In this document: positions 18,819 through 27,725 of the stretch, one piece after another | How the letters are laid out: each line of letters opens with the position of its first letter | How positions within the stretch are numbered: the first letter of the stretch is position 1 | Assembly (NCBI RefSeq): GCF_004366075.1 | Contig: NZ_SODU01000003.1 | Span: forward strand, 682,001-746,000 | DNA: 64,000 bases | Direction of reading: 5' to 3' | Source of the DNA: Kribbella pratensis | GTDB lineage: Bacteria; Actinomycetota; Actinomycetes; Propionibacteriales; Kribbellaceae | The notes under the pieces: model-generated | Databases searched by the model: none | Told to the model about the DNA's origin: nothing | Seen by the model: the letters and a program-made list of their open reading frames with translations, nothing else | Made by a program: the position numbers and the translations under genes

Positions 18819-19707
18819 CCGCGGCGCGATGGGCCGTCGGGGACATGCCGTACCGACGGCCGAACTGGCGGCTCAGGTAGTGCGGGGAGTCGAAGCCGAC
18901 CGCGGCCGCGATCTGTGCGACGGACATGTCGGTGGCGCCGAGCAGTTCGGCCGCGCGCTGCAACCGGAGCGCGAGGACGACGTTCATGATCGAGTCACCG
19001 ACCTGCTCCTTGAACAGGTGGGCGAGGCGGGACACCGAAACCTGCGCGAGCCCGGCCAGTGACGTCAGGGTGTGCGGCCGGGCCGGGTCGGCGGTGATTG
19101 CCTCGAGCACCAGGTGTACGCGGGCGTCCAGGTGCTGCGTCTCCCGGCGCAGGCTCGCGACCGCGGTCAGCAGCACCTCTTCGATGCCGTTCATGGTCAG
19201 CTCGGTGGCAACACTCTTCTCGAGCAGGTGCAGCTCGGTGTCGCCGGTCGGGGACAGCCCGGCGCGTTGCGCGTCGCGATGCAGCCGATCGAACGCGGAC
19301 ACCACGCGGTCCGTCTCCGAGGACCTGGTCAACCGCACGTAGGACAGCCCGGGCATTGCCTGTGGCAACGACAACCAGGAGTGCCACTCGCGGCGCGGTT
19401 GGAAGTGCGCCCACCACGACTCCCAGTACGTCCCGACGGTCCCGTAGTCGTGCGGTGTCCCAGGACTCACCAGTACGACGTCCCCGTGGCGCAGCATCAG
19501 CTTGTTCTGGCCGATCATGTACCGTCCCGTGCCGGAGGCGGTGTAGAGCAGGTACCAACTGCCCACACCGTCCGGCCGTACGACGCGATAGTCGCCGCCG
19601 CTGTGGAAGTGGCCGGTCACCAACTTGCTCGGCGGCGGGATCTCGCTGTACAGCTCGATGAGCACCTGGGTAGCAAGATCGTGCTCGAAGTCAGCAGGCT
19701 CCGTCAT
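18790..19707 (-). CDS. AraC-family regulator of the adjacent alpha-galactosidase operon
   Basis: 305 aa from ATG 19707, with GAGGAG 7 bases away. N-terminal cupin sensor (about 30-160; RPDGVGSWYLLYTASGTGRY, HGDVVLVSPGTPHDY) and a C-terminal pair of HTH motifs (about 205-300; LAGLAQVSVSRLAHLFKEQ and VAQIAAAVGFDSPHYLSRQF). The cupin half resembles that of sugar-responsive MelR/AraC regulators. It is divergent from a GH36 alpha-galactosidase with only 76 bp between, so alpha-galactoside control is likely but inferred. Confidence 0.9.
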   Translation of the reverse strand: MTEPADFEHDLATQVLIELYSEIPPPSKLVTGHFHSGGDYRVVRPDGVGSWYLLYTASGTGRYMIGQNKLMLRHGDVVLVSPGTPHDYGTVGTYWESWWAHFQPRREWHSWLSLPQAMPGLSYVRLTRSSETDRVVSAFDRLHRDAQRAGLSPTGDTELHLLEKSVATELTMNGIEEVLLTAVASLRRETQHLDARVHLVLEAITADPARPHTLTSLAGLAQVSVSRLAHLFKEQVGDSIMNVVLALRLQRAAELLGATDMSVAQIAAAVGFDSPHYLSRQFGRRYGMSPTAHRAAVRKPELELY

Positions 19708-19724
19708 GGTGGATCTCCTCGTAG

Positions 19725-19767
19725 GCACCCCAAGATTAGCGGAACGTCAGCAAGATCCTGCACCCCA
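19725..19767. promoter_or_regulatory. Direct repeats in the araC/alpha-galactosidase gap
   Basis: GCACCCCA occurs at 19725-19732 and 19760-19767 and CAAGAT at 19731 and 19751 (20 bp apart). AraC proteins bind direct repeats spaced by about 20 bp, so these are reasonable operator half-sites; the divergent promoters must also fit here. Confidence 0.45.
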
Positions 19768-19783
19768 GGGAAACGAGGGATCC

Positions 19784-21100
19784 GTGCCTTTCAGCCCCGT
19801 CGCCGAGCTCGAGTACGACGCCTCCACGCTGGTCTTCGAGCACGGATGGCAGTCGTGGAGCCCGAGTGGCTGGTACCGGCTCGACGCGCGTCCACCGCGT
19901 CCGACGGCGCCGAATCATCACGTGATGGCGTACCGTCCGGGCGTCGACGCCGGCCGCTTCCAGGGTGAGGGCCTGCTCGCGGTCGCGACGGCCGGCGAGG
20001 TCACGGTCATCGCGGCGACGAGTCCCGACCAGGTCCCGTCGATCCGCGCGGACCTCCACGGCGACCGGCTGGTGATCTCGGCCGATGGCGCCGTACAGCA
20101 AACAACCTCGACGCAGGCCAACGCCAATCAAGCACTCGCCGACTGGGCCGACGCCTTCGCGGCCGGTGCCCCGCCGGTCCGCGTGTTCGGACCGTCCTGG
20201 TGCAGCTGGTACGCGTACTGGGGCAAGGTCACCGAGCGCGACGTGATGACCGACGTACGCCAGTTCGACCAGCATGACCTGAGCGTCGATCTGGTCCTTC
20301 TCGACGAGGGGTACCAGGCCGCGATCGGCGACTGGCTGACACCGCGGGACGACTTCGGGTCGACTGTCACGCTCGCCGCCGACATCCGCTCGAGCGGTCG
20401 TCGCGCAGGCATCTGGGTCGCACCGTTCCTGGTCGCGAGCGGCAGCGAGACCGCGCGTCACCACCCGGAGTGGCTGGTCCCCGGGATCAGCGCCGGCACC
20501 AACTGGGGCCAGGAGCAACTGGTTCTCGACGTGACGCACCCGGGCGCCGCACACCACATCCAGGACGTCTTCACCGAGCTGTGCCGCCAGGGGTACGACC
20601 ACTTCAAACTCGACTTCGTGTACGCCGGGGCGATCGACGGGCCGCGCCACGAGCAGGTCGACGGCGTCACGGCGTACCGGCACGGAATGCGCCTGCTGCG
20701 CGAGGCCGTCGGACCCAACCGGATCCTGCACGGTTGCGGCGCTCCGATCCTCCCGAGCCTCGGACTCGTCGACTGCATGCGGATCTCGCCCGACACCGAT
20801 CCGTTGGTCGACCCACCGTCGGGCGACATCAGCCAGCCCGGCCAGCGTGGCGCGCGGTCCACCTCGGTGGCGCGCGAGTTCCTGCACGGCCGGTGGTGGG
20901 CGAACGACTCCGACTGCCTGATCGTGCGGCCCGACGTGCAGGAGCGCGAGCTCTGGGCGCAGCACATCGCGACGGGTCCAGGTTTGCGGATGTCGAGCGA
21001 CCCGATCGGCGCGCTCGACCGGTGGGGGCTCGATCGCACCCGCGAGCTGCTCGTCCCGAGCTCGCCGCGCCCGCACCCGCTGAAGGATCCCGATGCTTAG
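19784..21100 (+). CDS. Alpha-galactosidase, GH36 type
   Basis: 438 aa (GTG 19784, GAGGGA upstream) with the GH36/clan D TIM barrel: LLDEGYQAAIGDW substrate-binding segment, GIWVAPFLVA, HFKLDFVYAGA with predicted nucleophile D277, and RISPDTDP with predicted acid/base D337. Shorter than classical 700-aa GH36 enzymes because the N-terminal beta-sandwich is reduced. There is no signal peptide, so it works in the cytoplasm on imported alpha-galactosides. It is the first gene of an operon with a sugar ABC importer and overlaps the first permease by 8 bp. Confidence 0.88.
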   Translation: MPFSPVAELEYDASTLVFEHGWQSWSPSGWYRLDARPPRPTAPNHHVMAYRPGVDAGRFQGEGLLAVATAGEVTVIAATSPDQVPSIRADLHGDRLVISADGAVQQTTSTQANANQALADWADAFAAGAPPVRVFGPSWCSWYAYWGKVTERDVMTDVRQFDQHDLSVDLVLLDEGYQAAIGDWLTPRDDFGSTVTLAADIRSSGRRAGIWVAPFLVASGSETARHHPEWLVPGISAGTNWGQEQLVLDVTHPGAAHHIQDVFTELCRQGYDHFKLDFVYAGAIDGPRHEQVDGVTAYRHGMRLLREAVGPNRILHGCGAPILPSLGLVDCMRISPDTDPLVDPPSGDISQPGQRGARSTSVAREFLHGRWWANDSDCLIVRPDVQERELWAQHIATGPGLRMSSDPIGALDRWGLDRTRELLVPSSPRPHPLKDPDA

Positions 21101-22007
21101 GCGAGCGCCCCGGCGTACTCGCCGGATCGGAGGCGGACGGCAGGCGGCCGTCGCGTACGCGCTGCTGGCGCCGAGCCTGGTCGGCGTCCTCGGCTTCCTG
21201 CTCGCGCCGGTCGTGATCGTACTGGTGCTCAGCCTGTTCGACTGGAAGTTGCTCTCGACTCCCGAGTTCGTCGGGCTGGCCAACTACCAACGGTTGTTCA
21301 CCGACTCCGACGTCTGGCACTCGCTGCTGGTCACCGTGTACTACGTGGTGATCTGTGTGCCCGGTACGACGATCCTCTCGCTGCTCCTGGCGCTCCTGGT
21401 CGACCGGAAACTGCGCGGAATGAAGTATTTCCGGGCGTTGCTCGTGATTCCGTGGATGGCGACGCCGGTGGCGCTCGGCCTGGTCTGGAGCTGGATCTTC
21501 GACCCGGGCCGGGGTGCGCTGAACCAGTTCCTGGGTGTGTTCGGGATCGACGGCCCGGCGTGGCTGTCGTCACCGGTGCTGGCGATGCCGAGCGTCGCGG
21601 CGGTCCACATCTGGCAGTTCGCCGGGTACAACATGCTGTTCTTCCTGGCCGGTCTCCAGAACATCCCGCGGTCGTTGCGCGAGGCCTCGTCGCTGGACGG
21701 CGCGTCCCCGGTCGCGCACTTCTTCACGATCACGCTGCCGCTGCTGCGGCCGACGATGCTGTTCGTGCTGATCACCAATGTGATCGGCTCCTTCCAGGCG
21801 TTCGACACGATCTTCGTGATGACCGAGGGCGGGCCCGGTGACAGCACCGAGGTGGCGACGTACCTGATCTACGACGAGGCGTTCCGCAAGTTCGACTTCG
21901 GCTACGCGTCCACGATCTCGGTGCTGCTGTTCGCGGTGGTGCTGATCGCGACGATCTCCCAGTTCGTCTACTTCGAACGCCGTACGACCTATGAGGTGTC
22001 CGGATGA
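21093..22007 (+). CDS. Sugar ABC transporter permease (MalF/UgpA type)
   Basis: 304 aa with six predicted membrane segments and the CUT1-family coupling loop EASSLDGASPVAHFFTITLP (EAA motif). Basic N-terminus, then YALLAPSLVGVLGFLLAPVV as first membrane helix. It pairs with the next permease (ATGA overlap). No ATPase gene is in the operon; in actinobacteria CUT1 importers usually share a multitask ATPase such as MsiK encoded elsewhere. Confidence 0.93.
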   Translation: MLRRAPRRTRRIGGGRQAAVAYALLAPSLVGVLGFLLAPVVIVLVLSLFDWKLLSTPEFVGLANYQRLFTDSDVWHSLLVTVYYVVICVPGTTILSLLLALLVDRKLRGMKYFRALLVIPWMATPVALGLVWSWIFDPGRGALNQFLGVFGIDGPAWLSSPVLAMPSVAAVHIWQFAGYNMLFFLAGLQNIPRSLREASSLDGASPVAHFFTITLPLLRPTMLFVLITNVIGSFQAFDTIFVMTEGGPGDSTEVATYLIYDEAFRKFDFGYASTISVLLFAVVLIATISQFVYFERRTTYEVSG

Positions 22008-22813
22008 GACTGCGCATCTTCACGTACGCCGTCCTGGTGGCCGGCTGCCTGTTCGCGATCTTCCCGTACTTCCTGACCGTGCTCACCGCGTTCAAGGGCC
22101 CCGGGCAACTGTCCGAGACGATGCCGTGGGAGCCAGGCCTGCCACCGAGTACGGCGGCGTTCGAGCGACTGTTCAACTCGGGCTTCGGCGGCTACCTGGT
22201 CAACACCGCGCTGGTCACGGCCGGGATCACCCTCGGCCAGGTCGTGTTCGCGATCTTGGCGGCGTACGCCTTCGCACGGCTCTCGTTCCCCGGCCGGGAC
22301 GCGTTGTTCTGGGTGTACTTGTCGACACTGATGGTGCCGCCGGTGGTCACGATGATCCCGCTGTACCTCATGATGCAGAAGCTCGGCCTGGTCGACACCT
22401 GGGCCGGGCTGATGCTGCCGACGATGCTCGGTACGCCGTACGCGATCTTCCTGCTCCGCCAGTTCTTCCGCGGCATCCCCGCGGATCTCGAGGACGCGGC
22501 CCGGATCGACGGCGCCGGGCGGGTCCGGACGCTGCTGTCGATCGTGCTGCCGTTGTCGAAACCGATCCTGGTCACCGTCACCACCCTCGCCGTGGTGGCG
22601 AACTGGAACAGCTTCCTGTGGCCGCTGATCATCACCAGCAGCGAGGACAAGCGGCTGCTCTCGGTCGGGATCGCCTTGTTCAAGGGGGAAATCGGCGTCG
22701 ACTACAACGCCGTGATGGCCGGCAGCCTGATCGCGCTGGCGCCGCTGCTCGTGCTGTTCATCGTCTTCCAGCGCTTCATCGTCCGCTCGGTCGCTGTTAC
22801 CGGGCTCAAGTAG
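22004..22813 (+). CDS. Sugar ABC transporter permease (MalG/UgpE type)
   Basis: 269 aa, six membrane segments, with the EAA loop EDAARIDGAGRVRTLLSIVLP and the TLMVPPVVTMIPLYLMMQKL segment usual for MalG homologues. Overlaps the previous permease by ATGA and is followed after 13 bp by the binding protein gene. Forms the second half of the channel of the presumed alpha-galactoside importer. Confidence 0.93.
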   Translation: MRLRIFTYAVLVAGCLFAIFPYFLTVLTAFKGPGQLSETMPWEPGLPPSTAAFERLFNSGFGGYLVNTALVTAGITLGQVVFAILAAYAFARLSFPGRDALFWVYLSTLMVPPVVTMIPLYLMMQKLGLVDTWAGLMLPTMLGTPYAIFLLRQFFRGIPADLEDAARIDGAGRVRTLLSIVLPLSKPILVTVTTLAVVANWNSFLWPLIITSSEDKRLLSVGIALFKGEIGVDYNAVMAGSLIALAPLLVLFIVFQRFIVRSVAVTGLK

Positions 22814-22826
22814 TACGGAGGCTCTC

Positions 22827-24098
22827 ATGTCCTTGTCCAGGAGGACTTTTCTGATCGGCGCCGGCAGTGTGCTCGCGCTGGCCGGCTGCGGCTCGTCGGA
22901 CAACAAGGCGAGCAGCGGCGGCAAGGTCGAACTCGTGTACCGCTTGTGGGACGAGCAGCAGGAGGTCGGCTACAAGGCGGTGTTCGCGGAGTTCACCAAG
23001 CAGAACCCGGACATCACCGTCCGGATGGAGGTCCTGCCGTGGGACCAGTACTGGACCAAGCTGACCACCGAACTCGCCAGCGGCAAGGCGCCGGACGTGT
23101 TCTGGCTGACCGTCGACTACTTCCCGGACTTCGCGAGCAAGGGCGTCCTCGCACCGCTCGACGACCTGATCTCGAAGGCCGGCCTGAAACTCGACTCGTA
23201 CCACCCGAACGTGGTGCAGTCGTACAAGTTCGAGGACAAGCAGCTCGGGATGCCGAAGGACATGGGCATCGTCGGCCTGCTCTACAACAAGGACCTGGTC
23301 GCGAAGGCCGGGATCACGATGCCGGCCGAGCTCACCTGGGCGCCGGACGGCTCGGGCAGCTTCCTCGAGGTGGCGCGCAAGCTGACCGTCGGCAGCAAGC
23401 AGTGGGGTTTCTGCTCCTGGAACCACAGCCAGACCCAGTGGCTGAACTGGATCGCGTCGAACGGCGGCCACGCGATGGACAAGCCGTACGGCGCCTTCGA
23501 CTTCGCGAGTCCGAAGTCGGTCGAGGCCCTGCAGTTCGCGCGCGATCTGGTGTTCAAGTGGAAGGTGTCTCCGGACGGCACCCGCACGAACCCGCCGACC
23601 GGGCAGGCGACCGAGATGTTCTACCGCGGCGAGGTCGCGATGTTCCCGGCGAACAACGCGCTGCTCCCGTTCGCGCTGCCCGAGGTGAAGTTCCCGATCG
23701 GGGTCGCCGCGATGCCGGCCGGCCCGGCCGGGCGGACGGTGGTGATCAACGGACTCTCCGAGGCGATGTTCGCGAAGACGAAGCACCCCGACGAGGCAGG
23801 CAAGCTCGTCGCCTTCCTCGGCTCGGAGAAGGCACAGAAGCTGATGGGCGACGCGGGCTACATCATCCCGGCGCTCAACAACGCGGGCGCCGGCTACCAG
23901 GCGTTCTGGAAGCAGAAGGGCATCGACGTCCAGCCGTTCCTCGACTCGGCCGCCGGCAGCACCGTCAACCTCCCGATCGCCGAAGGCTGGACCGCCAAGT
24001 CCCCCGAGATCAACAAGACCGTCAACGACCTGTACCTCGACAAGATCGCCGTCCCTGACATCGCAGCGGCCATGGACAAGATTGGCAATGACAAGTGA
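22827..24098 (+). CDS. Sugar ABC transporter substrate-binding lipoprotein
   Basis: 423 aa family 1 solute-binding protein. The N-terminus MSLSRRTFLIGAGSVLALAG-C has a twin-arginine motif (SRRTFL) plus a lipobox, so it is probably a Tat-exported lipoprotein anchored at Cys21. Mature domain starts LVYRLWDEQQEVGYKAVFAE and contains the hinge-region pattern of MalE-like proteins. GGAGG precedes the ATG. It should deliver the sugar to the two permeases; an alpha-galactoside is suggested by the first gene of the operon. Confidence 0.92.
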   Translation: MSLSRRTFLIGAGSVLALAGCGSSDNKASSGGKVELVYRLWDEQQEVGYKAVFAEFTKQNPDITVRMEVLPWDQYWTKLTTELASGKAPDVFWLTVDYFPDFASKGVLAPLDDLISKAGLKLDSYHPNVVQSYKFEDKQLGMPKDMGIVGLLYNKDLVAKAGITMPAELTWAPDGSGSFLEVARKLTVGSKQWGFCSWNHSQTQWLNWIASNGGHAMDKPYGAFDFASPKSVEALQFARDLVFKWKVSPDGTRTNPPTGQATEMFYRGEVAMFPANNALLPFALPEVKFPIGVAAMPAGPAGRTVVINGLSEAMFAKTKHPDEAGKLVAFLGSEKAQKLMGDAGYIIPALNNAGAGYQAFWKQKGIDVQPFLDSAAGSTVNLPIAEGWTAKSPEINKTVNDLYLDKIAVPDIAAAMDKIGNDK

Positions 24099-25006
24099 AA
24101 GAACTGACGGACTCGTACGACGACTTGAAGGACGCCGCCGTACTACGGTCTCGCCTCGCGAGCGATGGTTATCTGTTCTTCCGGGGGTTGCTGCCGCGTG
24201 AGGTGGTGGCGGACGTTCACGAGCAGTTGGCGCGAATCCTCTACGACAGCGATTGGCTGGCGCGCGATGCTGATCCGCGGGAGTTGGTCGCGTCGGGGCG
24301 GGCCGTGGAGGAAGGATCGGCGGGGTTCTTCGGGGCCTACACGGCGATCCAGAGCACCGAGGCGTTTCATCGGTTGGCCGTGCGCCCGGAGTTGCTGGAG
24401 CTCGCCGGCCGGTTGCTGGGTGAGGACGCGTTCGCGCATCCGGCGCACATCTGCCGGATCGCGCCGCCGTCGCCGGGAGCGAATCCGACCCCGATCCATC
24501 AGGACTACCGGTTCATCCAGGGGTCTGTCGACACGCTCACCACCTGGTTGCCGTTGAGTGCGGCGCCGCCGGAGATCGGTGGGTTGCGAGTGCTGGCCGG
24601 GTCGCCGCGGCTCGGCGTGCTGCCGGTGAAGGCGTCCGACGGGCCGGGAATGATGCGGGCCGAGGCCGACGAGAACCATCCGGAGTGGCGTACGACGTCG
24701 TACCAGCCTGGCGATGTGCTGCTGTTCGGGAGTCTGACCGTGCACGGCGCGATGCCGAACCGGACGAAGCAACTGCGATTGTCGGCCGACTTCCGGTACC
24801 AGGCGCTGAGCGCGCCGATGGCCCGCGACCTGCTCGGCACCGGGAAGCCGCATTACCACCCGGAAGTGCCGGACTTCGGAACCCTCACCCGCGGCTGGAC
24901 CTCGACGGAGTGCGTCGAGGTCCCGGCCGGGGTGACCTTCGTGGACCGCTGGGATCCGCGCGTGGACGACGTACCGACCCCGCCGTCCCGCTTCGCGTAC
25001 GCGTAA
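24095..25006 (+). CDS. Phytanoyl-CoA dioxygenase (PhyH) family protein
   Basis: 303 aa from a GTG that overlaps the binding-protein stop (GTGA). Double-stranded beta-helix Fe(II)/2-oxoglutarate oxygenase: HQDYRF gives the iron H-x-D, VHGAMPNRT the second His, and QLRLSADFRYQ a 2-oxoglutarate-binding Arg. Members hydroxylate small molecules; the substrate is not evident. Its translational coupling to a sugar importer is unusual. A large stem follows the stop. Confidence 0.88.
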   Translation: MKELTDSYDDLKDAAVLRSRLASDGYLFFRGLLPREVVADVHEQLARILYDSDWLARDADPRELVASGRAVEEGSAGFFGAYTAIQSTEAFHRLAVRPELLELAGRLLGEDAFAHPAHICRIAPPSPGANPTPIHQDYRFIQGSVDTLTTWLPLSAAPPEIGGLRVLAGSPRLGVLPVKASDGPGMMRAEADENHPEWRTTSYQPGDVLLFGSLTVHGAMPNRTKQLRLSADFRYQALSAPMARDLLGTGKPHYHPEVPDFGTLTRGWTSTECVEVPAGVTFVDRWDPRVDDVPTPPSRFAYA

Positions 25007-25011
25007 GCGCC

Positions 25012-25111
25012 GGACCTCCGCCACTCACCAACCGGCGGCGGCCGCGTGCGGCCACGCGTAGGCCGCTGTGGCAGGCCCACGCGGGCGCGGGTTGGTGAGT
25101 GCGGGGGGTCC
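25012..25111. terminator. Large inverted repeat between convergent genes
   Basis: Arms 25012-25033 and 25090-25111 match at 19 of 22 positions (core CACTCACCAACC against GGTTGGTGAGTG). The 56-bp interior has further GC-rich self-complementary pieces around GCGGCCGCGTGCGGCC. It lies exactly between the ends of the PhyH gene and the convergent oxidoreductase and would end transcription from both sides. Confidence 0.65.
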
Positions 25112-25113
25112 GC

Positions 25114-26013
25114 CTACGGACGGAGGACGATCTTGCCGCGGGCGTGGCCGGACTCGCTCAGCTCTTGAGCCTTGGCCGCGTCCGCGAGCGCGAACGTCTC
25201 GGCGATCCGGGTAACGAGCGTGCCGTCGGCGGCGGCCTGCAGCTGCGCATCCAGCCCCGCCCGGATCCGCTCGGGGTTCCCACCGCCCCCGGAGGTCTGG
25301 ATGCCGAGCTCACCGGCCGCGGCGTAGTCCGCGATCGTGACGATCCGCTCGGTGCCGCCGCGCAGCTCGACCGACTCGTGCAGCCCGCCCTTCCCAGCAC
25401 TGTCGAACACGGCGTCGACGCCCTGCGGGGCGGCGGCGCGAACGCGCTCGACGAGCCCGTCGCCGTACGCGACGGGCATCGCCCCGATCGCCTGCAGGTA
25501 CCCGTGGTTCACCGCCGACGCCGTACCGATGACGGTCAGGCCCGCCGCCTTGGCGAGCTGTACGGCGATCGCGCCGACCGCACCCGCGGCGCCGTGGATC
25601 AGGATCGTCTCGCCGGACTTCACCTCGAGCAGATCGAGCACCCGCTGCGCGGTCTCACCGGCCACCGGGATGCTGACCGCCTGCTCCCAGCTGACGCCGG
25701 CGGGCTTGCGCGTCACGGTGCCGGCGATCGCGTACTCGGCGTACGCACCACCCACCGCCCAGCCGACGACCTCGTCACCGACGGCGAACTCCGCGCCGTC
25801 ACCGGCCTCGTCCACCACACCGGCGACCTCGAACCCCGGGATCAGCGGCAGCGCAGCGTTCGTCAGACCGCGGCGAACCTTGTAGTCGAACGGATTCACC
25901 CCCGCCGCGCGTACCTGGATCCGCACCTGCCCGGGCCCGGCCTGCGGCTCAGGAACGTCCCGGACCTCCAGCACCTCGGGACCGCCGAACTCCTCGAACA
26001 CCACAGCCCGCAT
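25114..26013 (-). CDS. NADPH:quinone oxidoreductase-type MDR protein
   Basis: 299 aa zinc-free medium-chain dehydrogenase/reductase. N-terminal MRAVVFEEFGGPEVLEVRDV and AAGVNPFDYKVRRG, nucleotide loop ILIHGAAGAVGAIAVQLAKA, and end ARGKIVLRP are typical of the quinone-reductase branch; catalytic-zinc Cys and His ligands are absent. ATG 26013 follows GGAGG at 8 bases. Usually reduces quinones or enones with NADPH. It is downstream of the ECF42 gene on the same strand after 29 bp and may be in its transcript. Confidence 0.9.
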   Translation of the reverse strand: MRAVVFEEFGGPEVLEVRDVPEPQAGPGQVRIQVRAAGVNPFDYKVRRGLTNAALPLIPGFEVAGVVDEAGDGAEFAVGDEVVGWAVGGAYAEYAIAGTVTRKPAGVSWEQAVSIPVAGETAQRVLDLLEVKSGETILIHGAAGAVGAIAVQLAKAAGLTVIGTASAVNHGYLQAIGAMPVAYGDGLVERVRAAAPQGVDAVFDSAGKGGLHESVELRGGTERIVTIADYAAAGELGIQTSGGGGNPERIRAGLDAQLQAAADGTLVTRIAETFALADAAKAQELSESGHARGKIVLRP

Positions 26014-26042
26014 ACCGCTGCCTCCGTCATTTGATGATCTGT

Positions 26043-27332
26043 TCATTCGAAGGCCGGCGGCTGCTCGCGCATTCCCAGACGCGCCGCCCGAGAGTGAAGA
26101 TAGCGCTGCTCCGGGGCGCTGACGGTCAGCTTGGCAGCGGTGAGGTAGGCCTGGCGCGCGGCATCCAGGGAGCCCGACTGTTCCAGGAGGTGTGCGCGGA
26201 CGGCGGCCAGGCGGTGGTGGTCGGCCAGCTTCGGGTCGGCGGCCAGGCTGTCGAGCAGCTCCAGGCCGGCTGCCGGTCCGCGGTGCATGGCGACGGCGAC
26301 CGCCGAGTTCAGCCGGACCATCGGATCCGCGGACATCCGGACCAGGACGTCGTACAGCGCGACGATCTGCGCCCAGTCGGTGTCCTCGAACCGCTCGGCC
26401 TCGGCATGGACGGCGGCGACCGCGGCCTGCAGCTGGTACGGGCCGGGTCGTCGTCGCGGCAGCACCTCCTCGAGCAGCGCGACACCTTCGGCGATCAGGT
26501 CGCGGTCCCAGCGGGTCCGGTCCTGTTCTGCCAGCGGGATCAGGTCGCCGGTCGGACCGGTGCGGGCGCGGCGGCGCGCGTGCGTCAGCAGCATCAGCGC
26601 CAGCAGGCCTCCGACCTCGGGCTCGGACGGGAGCTTCTCGCGCAGCATCCGGGTCAGGCGGATCGCCTCCGCGGCGAGCTCGACCCGCTGCAACGTCGTA
26701 CCCGACGAGGCGGTGTAGCCCTCGTTGAAGATCAGGTACAGCACCTGCATCACGACGTCGAGCCGTTGGCGGCGCTCCTCCGGCTCCGGCAGCCGGAACC
26801 GTGCGCCGGACTGGCTGATCCGCTGCTTCGCGCGGCTGATTCGCTGGCCGACGGTGGCCTCCGGTACCAGTAGTGCTCGCGCGATCTCGGCCGTCGTCAG
26901 ACCGCCGACGGCCCGCAAGGTCAGCGTCAGCTGGCTGGCCGGTTGCACATCCGGATGGCAGCACAGGAAGAGGATCACCAGCGTGTCGTCCTGGTCGGCA
27001 GTGCTGATGCTGTCGCTGCCGCCGTCGAGCAGACTCTGCGGCAGGCTGCGGGTCGCGTCCAGCTGCTCCCGCCGGCGCCTGGCCTGCTCGCTGCGCAGCA
27101 TGTCGGTCATCCGGCGTACGGCGACCGTCGTCAACCAGGCGGCGGGATTCGGCGGTACGCCGTCCTCGGCCCAGCCGGTCACCGCCGCCAGCAACGCTTC
27201 CTGGACGGCGTCCTCGGCGAGATCGAACCGGCCGAACCGGCGCGTGACAGCGGCGAGGACCCGCGGCGCGAGCTCGCGCAGCAGGTCCTCGATCCGGAGG
27301 TCTCCGGGGAGCTCCTCGGCCGGCCCGGTCAC
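26043..27332 (-). CDS. ECF sigma factor, ECF42 group with C-terminal helical extension
   Basis: 429 aa. Sigma region 2 at about 15-85 (RFDLAEDAVQEALLAAVTGW), sigma region 4 at about 125-180 (GGLTTAEIARALLVPEATVG), then a long C-terminal helical (TPR-like) half of about 230 residues containing LYLIFNEGYTASSG and LQAAVAAVHAEA. This layout and the adjacent DGPF-protein gene define ECF42, a group with no classical anti-sigma whose C-terminal extension is needed for activity. GTG 27332 overlaps the DGPF stop (GTGA). Confidence 0.92.
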   Translation of the reverse strand: MTGPAEELPGDLRIEDLLRELAPRVLAAVTRRFGRFDLAEDAVQEALLAAVTGWAEDGVPPNPAAWLTTVAVRRMTDMLRSEQARRRREQLDATRSLPQSLLDGGSDSISTADQDDTLVILFLCCHPDVQPASQLTLTLRAVGGLTTAEIARALLVPEATVGQRISRAKQRISQSGARFRLPEPEERRQRLDVVMQVLYLIFNEGYTASSGTTLQRVELAAEAIRLTRMLREKLPSEPEVGGLLALMLLTHARRRARTGPTGDLIPLAEQDRTRWDRDLIAEGVALLEEVLPRRRPGPYQLQAAVAAVHAEAERFEDTDWAQIVALYDVLVRMSADPMVRLNSAVAVAMHRGPAAGLELLDSLAADPKLADHHRLAAVRAHLLEQSGSLDAARQAYLTAAKLTVSAPEQRYLHSRAARLGMREQPPAFE

Positions 27333-27718
27333 ATCTCCTGGCCGCCCTGCTCCATCACCGGCCGCAGCTCGACCCGGGTCTCCACCAGCGCCGAGAAGCG
27401 CGCCGCCAGCTCGACCGCCCGGTCGTGTGAGTCGACCTCGATGATGCCGAAACCGGCGAGCACCTCCTTCGCCTCGGCGTACGGACCGTCCGAGGCGACC
27501 GGGCGGCCGTCGACGATCTCGATCGTCATCGTGTGCGACGGATCGGCCAGGCCGAAACCGGTGACGAGCTCACCGTTGGCCGCGAGCTCGGCGTAGAACT
27601 CGCCCATCGCCTGGAAGTGGGCGTCCACCTGTTCCTGCGACCAGGTGGACTCCCGGCCGCCGAGCCCGAGGGTGTCCCAGGCCGACTCGTCCCCGAACGT
27701 CATGATCATGTACTTCAC
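27329..27718 (-). CDS. DGPF/YCII-family protein (ECF42 partner)
   Basis: 129 aa ferredoxin-like YCII fold. Seen: MKYMIMTFGDE start, DGRPVASDGPYAEAKEVLAG with the DGP(Y) motif that names the family, and GFGIIEVDSHDRAVELA. GTG start at 27718. Overlaps the ECF42 start by 4 bp. These proteins are nearly always encoded with ECF42 sigma factors and are their usual regulon members; what they do biochemically is not settled. Confidence 0.9.
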   Translation of the reverse strand: MKYMIMTFGDESAWDTLGLGGRESTWSQEQVDAHFQAMGEFYAELAANGELVTGFGLADPSHTMTIEIVDGRPVASDGPYAEAKEVLAGFGIIEVDSHDRAVELAARFSALVETRVELRPVMEQGGQEM

Positions 27719-27725
27719 TGCCGAA

